Shown here piece by piece: positions 36,683-45,900 of a DNA stretch of 64,000 bases (position 1 is its first letter; each line of letters starts with the position of its first letter). Source of the stretch: Leptolyngbya sp. FACHB-60 (GTDB taxonomy: Bacteria > Cyanobacteriota > Cyanobacteriia > Phormidesmidales > Phormidesmidaceae); assembly GCF_014695775.1 (NCBI RefSeq), contig NZ_JACJOX010000008.1, positions 120,498-184,497 on the forward strand, read 5' to 3'. The notes under the pieces are model-generated. The model had not been told where the DNA came from, did no database searches, and saw nothing but the letters and a program-made list of their open reading frames with translations. Both the position numbers and the translations under genes were made by a program.

Positions 36683-37126
36683 AGATTCTCTTAGCCTAAT
36701 CTTTATCTGTCTTCAATTAAAGAGCGTTTGCATAAGTATGGCATCTGCCTTTGGTTGTTACCTCTGTCTATATAAAGGCATAGCTGGGTCAATATAATTC
36801 TTGAGGAAGATGACTATTCAGCCTCAAGAACCATAAATTTTATATAGAAAGGTAGGTTTCGGATTTAATTTGGGGTTTTGGTTCGTTAGAACAAAGTCAT
36901 ATTTCTACGCACAAACAAAGCTTTTGGCAAGAATAATTACCAGACACTAAACTTGCAACCAGATCGATTATTCGTTTGTGCATCACTAGCGAAACTAGGC
37001 ATAGCATCTTGACAATCAATATATTTTTTAATGCTCCTATATCGGAACAATAGAGTTGCGCGATTCATGAAAATTTAAGTCTTTCTAAATAACCTTAACT
37101 GAGTTTTTATTGTAAGGAATCCTTAA
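36683..37126. other. 444-base divergent spacer
   Basis: Between the YqaE (minus) and AI-2E (plus) genes, so it contains both promoters. A 9-bp inverted repeat TTCTTGAGG/CCTCAAGAA (36798-36830, 15-base loop) stands near the middle and could be an operator. No gene is seen. Confidence 0.45.
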
Positions 37127-38146
37127 GTGATTTTTAGCCAGTGGTTAAGCTTAGTACTGTTAGGAATCTGTCTCTATATTTTTTGGCAGATTCGTAACGT
37201 ACTGCTGCTGGCATTGACAGCGATCACCTTTGCCGTAGTGCTCAACCGCGCAGTCAGACTTCTGCAAAAACGAATTCCCGATCGCAGAATAGCCGTTCTT
37301 ATCTTAACCAGCGCTGTTCTACTACTTATAGGCTTATTCGGGATCATCATCGTTCCCCCCTTTATCGCTCAGCTCCAAGATTTGATGGGTCTTGCAGGCC
37401 AAGTTGTTGACCGATCGCAATCTTGGATCATGGCTTTAGGCAACATTGTGCCAGGTTTTGCTATTGAGGACCTTCGAAGCCTTGAAGCCATCTTAGGTCA
37501 GCTTCAATCATTAAATCTGGAGATCCTATTTGGCCGTTTTTTGGTGTGGTTTTCTAACACCTTAACTGTTGTATTCAACCTGCTTTTGGTGTCGGTCGTT
37601 ATCATTATGGTGCTATTGAACCCAATGGCCTATCGGAGACTTTTTCTCAAAGTCTTTCCATCATCCCGAAAACAGCAGATTAGTCGCGTGCTAGATGGCT
37701 GTGAAGAGGCGATCGCAGGCTGGTTCATCGGCATCCTCTTCAACATGACAATCATCGCTCTAATGAGTATGATCGGCCTTTGGATTCTAGGCATCCCCCT
37801 AGCCTTCGCCAATGGGTTACTGGCCGGGCTACTTGCATTCATCCCCAACCTTGGTCCTTTCATCAGCGTGATTCCACCCGCTGCGATCGCGCTACTCGAA
37901 GGACCCTGGAAAGCGATCGCAGTAGTTGTGCTCTACATCGTGATTCAGCAGATTGAGAGTAATATTTTGACTCCGCTGGTCATGAAAAAGCAGGTTTCTC
38001 TGCTGCCAGCCGTAACGCTGTTATCTCAAGTGGTTTTTGCCGCATTCTTCGGCTTTTTGGGGCTGCTATTGGCCCTACCTCTAACCTTGATTATTCAGAA
38101 ATGGCTGGACGAATTTTGGGTGAGAGGCTTTCTAGATCAGCATTAA
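37127..38146 (+). CDS. AI-2E/PerM-family transporter
   Basis: A 339-residue membrane protein with about eight helices. It starts with GTG at 37127, with TAAGGA about 10 bases upstream. Family marks include LLALTAITFAVVLNRAVRLL, then AIAGWFIGILFNMTIIALMS, GLLAGLLAFIPNLGPFISVI and QQIESNILTPLVMKKQVSLL. Members (TqsA, PerM, YtvI) move small molecules or Na+/H+; the autoinducer-2 link applies to few of them, so the substrate is open. Confidence 0.9.
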   Translation: MIFSQWLSLVLLGICLYIFWQIRNVLLLALTAITFAVVLNRAVRLLQKRIPDRRIAVLILTSAVLLLIGLFGIIIVPPFIAQLQDLMGLAGQVVDRSQSWIMALGNIVPGFAIEDLRSLEAILGQLQSLNLEILFGRFLVWFSNTLTVVFNLLLVSVVIIMVLLNPMAYRRLFLKVFPSSRKQQISRVLDGCEEAIAGWFIGILFNMTIIALMSMIGLWILGIPLAFANGLLAGLLAFIPNLGPFISVIPPAAIALLEGPWKAIAVVVLYIVIQQIESNILTPLVMKKQVSLLPAVTLLSQVVFAAFFGFLGLLLALPLTLIIQKWLDEFWVRGFLDQH

Positions 38147-38493
38147 CCCAATTGCCTATAGTTAACAAGCAACCACAGCAATCAATGATTTTTAGAATCG
38201 TGAACTACTCTTTATCCTAGGATTGCCTAGCAGCAGCCAAAAGCCTCTTGCAGGTATCTCAATATGTCGAGTAACAGAGTATTCGTCGTCTTAACAAATT
38301 CTTGTCATACAATCAAAAACCGCTAAACCCATTGATGGGAAAGGGTTTTAGCGATTGCTGCGCATCCTATTCTCGTTAGCAAGATTAACAGGATATATGT
38401 CGCCTTCCTGAAAACTAACAAATTAACTGTCGTATTTTAGATGCTACTATCTAGCCAGCTTTAACAGAATAAGCGTCATGTATTGAGGGAGTC
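38147..38493. other. 347-base gap with an imperfect hairpin
   Basis: CGCTAAACCC (38331-38340) can pair with GGGTTTTAGCG (38344-38353 region) around a short loop; it is not followed by a T-run, so it is not a clear terminator for the transporter gene. Otherwise AT-rich without a gene. Confidence 0.4.
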
Positions 38494-38924
38494 TTACATT
38501 TTAATCTCAATGAAAGTTAATCGACTTTGACTCCCTCTATAGGATTTACCGCAGTAGGGACAGAACCTGAACTTGAGAGAGGCGATAGGTTCGTGGCAAC
38601 CTGAGCAGCGATCTTGCAGCTTGCTTCCACAAGCGAAGCAGTGCTTTGAATGTGGAGTCGTCCACATCGGATCGGGTGATGTTCCGGACACCCAACACTG
38701 GGAGCAGAACTTGAGGGCTGAGATTTCTTCCACAGTCCTTCCCTGACAGATCGCATTCAAATAGTCCACTGAAATACCCAGAGCATGGACCAGACCGCTT
38801 TTAGCTTCTGCTTTAGCCGTGTGGTTTGACCGCGCTCAATCTTGCCTACACTTTGAGGATGGATTCCGGCCTTCTCCGCTAACGCTTTTTGGCTTAGACC
38901 CAGGCTCATCCGCTCCCGCTGCAC
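38494..38924 (-). pseudogene. Frameshifted XRE-type HTH plus zinc-ribbon gene
   Basis: Reading leftward from about 38924, one frame gives MSLGLSQKALAEKAGIHPQS then VGKIERGQTTRL, a standard XRE helix-turn-helix. Another frame continues it from about 38815 as LVHALGISVDYLNAIC and a Cys-rich tail with four CxxC knuckles: CSQC, CFACG, CSGC and CPYCG. Together they read as one DNA-binding protein of about 140 residues whose HTH and zinc part are joined by a one-base frame change near 38809-38825. No good ATG precedes the HTH beyond 38909. It may be dead, an error, or a programmed shift. A lone 91-residue call from the GTG at 38769 would miss the HTH. Confidence 0.6.
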
Positions 38925-38960
38925 ATAGACCGCAAGGGTTTCTTCAGGGCTTGGGGCTAA

Positions 38961-39614
38961 GTTTTAACCCAAAGGGTGCACTGAAGTATAGATATAACGC
39001 TCTTCAAGAACTCTAGCGGTAGGTAATTTAGGGTGTAAGGGCTAAGAGCTAGGCAGACGTGATGACAGCGCCCCGAATGGCCAGGCTACTGTGAGGTTTG
39101 TAGACGAATATTGCGAAAGTTACCGTGACTTACTTTTTGAAGTAAGAAGCATTCAAGCATCTGCACCTGAGAAAGAAAGGCTGTAAGTGAGGCTTATGTC
39201 AGGCATAGCAAGAGGCTCAACCTTTTAGCGAGAACAAAATGTATCCCACTACACACTCTTAGTCGCAAGCCCAGAAGAGCCGCCCTGCGTGTAGTTCCTC
39301 TAGCGCGAATATAGTAGTGGAAGCTATGATATTCTAGGTTTTCTGCACCTGCTAAGTCTTGTGTTCCCTTCTGTGTTTGGTTTCCAAGTACTCTACGTCA
39401 TCTATTGGGCTCCATAAACCTAGAGATTCTGAACTGACTCAAACTAAAATCTGGAGCGATTATCATTTGGCTCTAGATTTTAAGTTCACGCTGCCTTCAA
39501 AAGTAGCTTCTTGTTTTTTCAAGGAGTTCGATGTGGGTTGCAAAGTATATACATTCAATATCTTAGCCATTTTGGTTAGGAACTAATCGACTTGTCAATT
39601 TATTCGAGGCGATC
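38961..39614. other. Decayed border region left of the caspase island
   Basis: AT-rich, about 650 bases. It contains a transposase fragment (39077-39186). An open 75-residue frame at 39359-39586 has no ribosome site or recognisable feature and is not called as a gene. The promoter of the gene at 39615 should lie at the right end. Confidence 0.45.
39077..39186 (+). pseudogene. IS701-type transposase N-terminal fragment
   Basis: The plus strand encodes TVRFVDEYCESYRDLLFEVR and, after a frame change, FKHLHL. This is the start of cyanobacterial IS701-type transposases, which read roughly VRFVDEYCxxYxxLFxDVRSFExFKYLH. Only about 35 residues remain and stop codons follow. No inverted-repeat end was identified. 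The right side of the caspase island ends with the C-terminal part of a similar transposase in the opposite orientation. Confidence 0.5.
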
Positions 39615-41693
39615 ATGGAAGACTTAACTGTTGATCCAGAAACTCTGTTGCAGGACTTTGAATTTGAGTCTGAAGCGGAGATTAACCAGGTTGAAGCCAC
39701 AGCAGAAATTGTTTCAACTCGCTCTTTGACGCCGGTTCCACTGGCTAGTGCAGCTGGATGTTCGACTGCGATCGCAAATGGGCTATCTCAGCAGCTGATC
39801 TACCAAATGAATTTGCTCTCACCCAACATTATGGTGAGCTTTGATGATCTGAACGTACAGCTAGATCAGGCAGCCTTCCCCTTTCTCCAGCCTGATGCTA
39901 AAGAGTCTTTACGCAAGGCGATCGCTGATCGAGGGCAACCGATGAAGATTAGCTCGGGATACCGCACTATTGCTCAGCAGCTCTTTCTCTATAACCGTAG
40001 AAATGGTGGTGGGGGATGTGGGCTAACGGATGTAGCAAAGCCAGGAAAAAGTAATCACCAGAGTGGTATCGCCTTAGATGTTCATGACCACCAAGCGTGG
40101 TGTCCATACCTAGAACGCTATGGCTGGAAATGGTTAGGGGCTAGAATGCCAAGTGATCCCTGGCACTTTGATTATGTGGGTGGCAGAGTCGTGGATATTC
40201 GGACTACAGCTGTCAAAGCCTTTCAACAGCTTTGGAATAAGAATAACCCTGGAGACAAAATTTCAGAGGATGGCCAGTGGGGTGACCAAACTCAGAGCCG
40301 ACTTAACAAATCTCCGGTGCGTGGCTTTGCGATCGCACCTTGGGATGCTAATCCCAGGACTCTAAAACTCTCACGACCTTCTATGCAAGGTTCTGATGTT
40401 CAAAAATTGCAGCGGGCTCTGATTGAACACGGAGAAGACATCACCTCTGATGGTGACTTTGGGCCAGGTACTGAGGCTGCCCTAAAACGAGTACAAGAAA
40501 AGCTTGGGCTTACACCCGATGGCGTAGCTGGTTCGCAAACTCTGGCTCAGGTTCTAGGTCAACAGGGTGCGACTGAGACTAATAAGCCTGTAACCTCAGA
40601 TGTGCTTGAAATAACCCCACCCCTTGCCTCTAAACCAGAAGTACCCGCGCAAGCAGAGGCGATCAGTACCACGCTCAAAGAGGGCCAGGTGGGCCTGGAA
40701 GTAGCAGAAATGCAAACGTTACTGGCCAGCAAAGGTTGCTATGCCGGAGAGTGCGATGGTGACTTTGGCCCCAAAACTAAAGCTGCTGTCGAGGCCTTTC
40801 AACGTCAGGCTGGGTTGACTGCTGACGGGGTAGCTGGGCCACAAACGTTGTCGGCTCTAGGTTATGCCTACAAGGCTTCTCCTAGAACGGTGGATACGGG
40901 GCTGTTCGCCGTTGACCTGGTGGCTCAAATTTTTCAGGGTACTCCACGAGCCAATATTGAGACGTATTTACCACCAGTGTTACGGGCATTAGAAAAGGTT
41001 GGTTTGGGCGATCGCGATATGGTGCTGATGGCCTTAGGCACTATCCGGGCAGAAACGGGCAGTTTCGTACCTATTAGTGAGTATCAGTCTAAATGGAATA
41101 CTGAGGATGGTGGTCGTCCCTTTGGCAAGTATGATTTCAGGCTCGAGGATTTGGGAAATAACGCTGTTGGCGACGGAGACAAGTACAAAGGTCGAGGCTT
41201 TGTACAACTTACAGGCAAGCACAATTACGGGAAATTCAGTGCTGAACTAGGATTAGGCGATCGCCTCCTAAATGAACCCGATCTAGCCAATGATCCTCAA
41301 ATTGCAGCTGACCTCTTGGCACTCTTTTTGAAGAGCAAGGAATCCCCTACTCGCGTTGCGCTTGCCCGTAAAGATTATGCAAAAGCACGCCGATTTGTTA
41401 ACGGAGGTCATCACGGCCTTGACGCCTTCACCCAAGCTTTCACCACTGGGCTAGCGCTGCTGAAAGGCAATGTTGCTACAACTTGCCCGACGCTCCAGCT
41501 CACGACTCCCAATATGCAAGGGGAATGGGTGCGCAAAGTGCAGGCAGCGCTGAAAGCCGATGGCATTGCCGTGACAGTCGATGCTGTCTTTGGCCCTGGC
41601 ACTAAACGAGCGGTTGAAGAGTTTCAGCAAAAATATGGTTTGGTGGCTGACGGTGTTGTTGGCCCCAAAACTTTAGAAAAGCTGGGAATCTAG
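39615..41693 (+). CDS. Multidomain peptidoglycan hydrolase: M15, PG-binding, GH19-like
   Basis: A 692-residue protein. Order: acidic lead (1-50); M15 DD-carboxypeptidase domain (65-195) with SGYRT and zinc ligands H148 and D155 in SNHQSGIALD and H184 in DPWHFDY; peptidoglycan-binding repeats at 250-315 and 355-418 (SDGDFGPGTEAALKRVQ, CDGDFGPKTKAAVEAFQ); GH19/lysozyme-like domain (430-612) with E480 in IRAETGSF and YKGRGFVQLTGKHNYGKF; and a third binding repeat at 625-692. It should cut peptide and glycan links in murein. No signal peptide is visible, so it is either released by lysis or exported by another route, like an endolysin or injected effector. It leads the caspase/STAND cluster on the same strand. 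Confidence 0.85.
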   Translation: MEDLTVDPETLLQDFEFESEAEINQVEATAEIVSTRSLTPVPLASAAGCSTAIANGLSQQLIYQMNLLSPNIMVSFDDLNVQLDQAAFPFLQPDAKESLRKAIADRGQPMKISSGYRTIAQQLFLYNRRNGGGGCGLTDVAKPGKSNHQSGIALDVHDHQAWCPYLERYGWKWLGARMPSDPWHFDYVGGRVVDIRTTAVKAFQQLWNKNNPGDKISEDGQWGDQTQSRLNKSPVRGFAIAPWDANPRTLKLSRPSMQGSDVQKLQRALIEHGEDITSDGDFGPGTEAALKRVQEKLGLTPDGVAGSQTLAQVLGQQGATETNKPVTSDVLEITPPLASKPEVPAQAEAISTTLKEGQVGLEVAEMQTLLASKGCYAGECDGDFGPKTKAAVEAFQRQAGLTADGVAGPQTLSALGYAYKASPRTVDTGLFAVDLVAQIFQGTPRANIETYLPPVLRALEKVGLGDRDMVLMALGTIRAETGSFVPISEYQSKWNTEDGGRPFGKYDFRLEDLGNNAVGDGDKYKGRGFVQLTGKHNYGKFSAELGLGDRLLNEPDLANDPQIAADLLALFLKSKESPTRVALARKDYAKARRFVNGGHHGLDAFTQAFTTGLALLKGNVATTCPTLQLTTPNMQGEWVRKVQAALKADGIAVTVDAVFGPGTKRAVEEFQQKYGLVADGVVGPKTLEKLGI

Positions 41694-41815
41694 ATTTAGC
41701 AGCATGAGCCTGGCTGCAAACTCGGTAGCCGGGCTCACAGACAGTTTTCTACATTTTTTCTATTTCAAACGCAATGTAGTTCATTGTCCATTGCCACACT
41801 AAAAAAGAGAGCACT

Positions 41816-42844
41816 ATGGAAGGCCGATCAAGGGACATTAGTAAAGACACCTGTTGGTTTGTTCCACTTGCTGAGCTGGATAATGCTGAAGGGGCAAGAC
41901 TTCAAAGAGCATTTTCACCGCTAGCACCCACAGATAAGTTGGTTGAAGCTGGTGGGGCTTTTACTATCACGTTAGAAACGTTCTTAGTTAATAAGAACTA
42001 TGACGGCGAAAAGAGTGGAAATGATCTCTTAGTTAAGTCGCAGGTTAGATACGGCAATGAACCTGCGACAGAGGCTATTAACTTTTTCGGAATGGATGTG
42101 CCAGCAGGGAAAGTGAAGGATAATTTAGAGTTTGAGCATGTGTTTTGTAAGGAGAATCATTCTCTCAAAAACCGAGTCTGGATTGAAGTATCTATCATAG
42201 AGGTTGATAAAGGCCTAAATGATGAGACAGCGGTTCTTGCCGAACTTAGCCAAATGAACAAGCAGTTTGGAGCAGTCTTTCCCACCTTGATTCCCTTTGC
42301 TGGGCCTGTCAGCAATGCCGTGCTTGGACTGGCTAAACTTGCAGCCTTGCAACAACAAAACCAGGTTGTATTCAATAGCCAGGTAGATTTCTATGGGCTC
42401 TTTCCTGATGGAGAAGCGAAGTTACGCTGTGGAGCCTACATCCTTTTTAATCAACCTACTGAAGCAGTGAAGTATCGGCTAAGAGGGCTGCATCTAGAGT
42501 ACTTCGCAGTGGCTGACAGAGAGTTGCCCATACAGGATGACTATGTAGTCATCAAAGTTGTGCCAGTACTGATTAGCTCTGGAGATAGCCAAGAGCTGCG
42601 GAAGAATCAGCAGGTGGCCGCTATTCTCAATCATGCGCAAATTACGGATCCTCAAGGTGTCCGGGTTGAGCAGAGAGAGGTTTTGAAGGATATTGTTGGT
42701 GATGCTCTGAAGTTTCAAGATTTGGGAAATTTCATTGATCTTAAGGAAATGAAGGAATTGGGTAGTCCACTGAGTAACCAGCAGATGGAAACGTTCGTTG
42801 AATTGAGCAAACGGTTAAGAGATATCCTCAACGCGCTGAAGTAA
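41816..42844 (+). CDS. Unknown protein with hydrophobic central segment
   Basis: A 342-residue protein with no recognised family. Residues 1-130 and 185-260 look beta-rich (ITLETFLVNK, VWIEVSIIEV, YVVIKVVPVLI), flanking a hydrophobic helix-like segment at about 152-178 (GAVFPTLIPFAGPVSNAVLG). The C-terminal 80 residues are helical and charged. Such a layout suits a C2-like or membrane-inserting protein, but that is speculation. No signal peptide. It lies 122 bases after the peptidoglycan hydrolase and 147 bases before the first caspase-STAND gene, same strand, with the same lower GC as the hydrolase. Confidence 0.55.
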   Translation: MEGRSRDISKDTCWFVPLAELDNAEGARLQRAFSPLAPTDKLVEAGGAFTITLETFLVNKNYDGEKSGNDLLVKSQVRYGNEPATEAINFFGMDVPAGKVKDNLEFEHVFCKENHSLKNRVWIEVSIIEVDKGLNDETAVLAELSQMNKQFGAVFPTLIPFAGPVSNAVLGLAKLAALQQQNQVVFNSQVDFYGLFPDGEAKLRCGAYILFNQPTEAVKYRLRGLHLEYFAVADRELPIQDDYVVIKVVPVLISSGDSQELRKNQQVAAILNHAQITDPQGVRVEQREVLKDIVGDALKFQDLGNFIDLKEMKELGSPLSNQQMETFVELSKRLRDILNALK

Positions 42845-42991
42845 GTCAGTATGCACACCAGAAGTGAGCTGTGGTGCAGCCATTCAATTTGCGCAGATGG
42901 CAAAAATATTGCTAATCGTAAGCTACCTGCTCCATCAAGACGCATCGACTAACTAAGGTCCATTTAGCGCCTGGGCACAAAGGGCTGTGAT

Positions 42992-45900
42992 ATGAAAAAT
43001 TTTGATCGCAAACTAGCCATTGTCATTGGCATTAATCAATACCATCACGGTATTGCCCCTCTGCAAACGGCGGTGCAAGATGCCCAGGTGCTGGCAGCGA
43101 CGTTGAAAAACGACCATGGCTACCAGGTGGTTGAGCTCCTGGATGAGGTGGCTACCCTAACGGGGTTGAGGCAGCTGTTTAAGGAAAAATTGCCTCAGAC
43201 CGTTACTGACCAAGACTGTTTGCTGATCTATTTTGCGGGGCACGGCATTGCCAAGCAGGCCAGTCTTAACGCGTCTAAAACAGGGTCACCAGAGACGGAA
43301 GGGCCAATGGGCTATTTGATTCCTCAGGATGCGAGACCGGAGGATGAGAGCACTTTTTTGCCGATGCAGAAAATGTACAAAGCTCTAGAAAAATTGCCCT
43401 GTCGACACTTTTTGCTGATTTTAGACTGTTGCTTTGCGGGGGCGTTTCGCTGGGCTAGCACGCGGGATTTGGTGGTGCCAGAGCGCATGTATCGCGAACG
43501 GTTTCTGCGGTTTCAAAGCGAGCCTGCTTGGCAGGTACTGACCTCGGCTTCCTACGACCAAAAGGCTCTGGATATTTTGCGCGATAACCGAGGAACGACT
43601 CAGGGCGATCGCGATCATTCCCCCTTTGCGATGGCATTGTTTGAGGCCCTAGCGGGTAAGGCCGACCTAATTAGCGACCAGGTGATTACCGCAACGGAGT
43701 TGTACCTTTATCTACGAGATTCTGTAGAGACGAAATCTAAAGAACGGCAGACACCGGGACTATGGCCGTTGCCAAAGCACGATCGCGGCGAATTTTTCTT
43801 TCTCGCTAGCGATTTCGACGCCGAAAAATTAGAGCCGGCACCTACCCTCAACCCTGATAACAACCCCTATCGTGGTCTGCAAGCCTACGAAGAACGCCAC
43901 GGCAACCTATTTTTTGGCCGAGACAAGCTGATTAAGCGCCTATATACCGACCACATCAAAACGAATTCGCTGACAGTGGTGGTAGGGGCTTCGGGCACCG
44001 GAAAATCGAGCCTAGTGAAGGCGGGGTTGGTGCCTTTTCTCAAGCGGGCATCTTTTTTTGAGCGGCGGCGGGAGTTTAAAGATACTGAGGTCTGGGTAAC
44101 CGAGTCGTGGGTGACACTACCAACTTTGCGACCGGGCAACGACCCGCTATCGGCGCTGGCTCAGATGATGTTGCCCTTTGCGCAGGAGTTGGCAGAGACG
44201 GTAGCCCTCCACGCAGAGGCGTTAACTGCGTTGACGGCGTTTCAAACGGTGGTCCAGGCGCGGCAGGCTGACCTGTCGAAGTCGTTTCTCAAAGCTTGGA
44301 ACTCTCTAGAGCAACGACCCAAAGCCCAGATGACGTTGGCACTGGAGTGGGCCAAAACCCTGGAAAACTGGCTGACCCGACACTCATCCGAGGGCTCGAC
44401 CAGAGTTGGAGAGGCTGACCAGGCCAAGCTCAATGCCCTGATTAGTGCAACCCAAGCTTATGTGCAACACCTGACCCAACAGCTGAAACAGGATGACACA
44501 CTGCTCAAGACGCTGTTGAGCGATTGGTTAGGCCAGAACCCGCAGAGCCACCTATTGCTGGTGGTCGACCAGGCTGAAGAGCTGATTACCCAAGTGCGGG
44601 ATGAGGAGGTTCGTCAGCGGTTTGTTCACCATCTAGAAAGTGCCCTGGCTGCTTTTCCGCAGCGACTCCATGCGGTGCTGACGGTGCGGATGGATTTTGA
44701 ACCGTTGGTGATGCAGTTGTTTAGCCAGCCGTGGCAAACAGGTTGGACTGAAAAGTATCGCCTGGTGGTGCCGCCCATGACGCAGGATGACCTGCGGCAG
44801 GCGATTGAAGGGCCAGCCAATGAGGCGGTGCTGCACTTTGACCCCGCCAGCTTGGTGGATGAGTTAATTAACGAGGTGGTGCAGATGCCGGGGGCGTTGC
44901 CGCTGCTGTCGTTTGTGCTGAGTGAGCTATATCTGAAATGTGCGGAGCGGTGGCGGGAAGACAAGCCCGACCGTGCTCTGAAGCAAAAGGACTATGAGCA
45001 GCTTGGTAAGGTGAGCGGGGCTTTGCGCCACCGGGCCAATGCGGAATTTGATGCGCTGGATGAGGTGGGGCAACGCACGTTGCGCAACATTATGCTGCGG
45101 ATGGTGGTGTTTGAGGGTGGAGAACTGGCGCGGCGGCGGGTGCCGAGAACGGAGTTGGTTTACTCAGAAGCGAGGGAGAATGAGCGGGTTGAGGCAATTT
45201 TGAATCTGCTGATTGAGCAGCGACTGGTGATGGCGGGGCGATCGGCAGACGGGGAATATGTGGAGCCAGCCCATGATGTTTTGGTGCGGGGATGGGAGAA
45301 GATTGCGGAGTGGCTGAAGGAAGAGGTTGAGGTTCAACGGGAACCAAGCATTAGAGAACGTCTTTTAAGCGACGTTTTTCTGAAGCAGGTTCGTAAAAAC
45401 AGGAAGAAATCAGAAATAGTCAAACAGCTCAAGTTTGATCCAACCTTGCAGCGTCATGTAACGGAAGCCTCAGAGCAATGGTTATCTAATCGCGGTCAGA
45501 GGAGAGAGTATGAATATCTTTGGACGAGGGATCCTCGTTTGGCACAGTTAAGACAGGTGCAAAGACAACAGGGGCACGAAAGCAACTGGCTAAATCAGCA
45601 AGAGAATGGCTTTGTCAAAAAAAGCATTGACCGCAAGGATAAATTATTTCAGCGGTGGGTATTGGGAACAACTGGTGTTTTAGCTGTGATCATTTCAGTG
45701 GCGGGGATAGCAGTTTATCAAGGTGCTCAGGCTGTTAAGGAGTCTAGGAAGGCCCAACGACAAACAGTGCAGACTTTAAACCAAGCGGCTTCGACGTATT
45801 TGGCATCTGATAAACCTTTTGAGGCTCTATTAGAAGCCACTAAAGCAGGGAATTTAATACAACAAAACTCTTATTTTGAAAAAGATCATGAGTTGATTGT

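Noticed and set aside
38494..38769. 91-residue zinc-ribbon protein starting at GTG 38769
   Set aside because: The start falls inside an HTH fold whose first half is in another frame; treated as part of a frameshifted gene.
39359..39586. 75-codon plus-strand frame before the murein hydrolase
   Set aside because: No ribosome site, no recognisable pattern, and lies in decayed AT-rich DNA.
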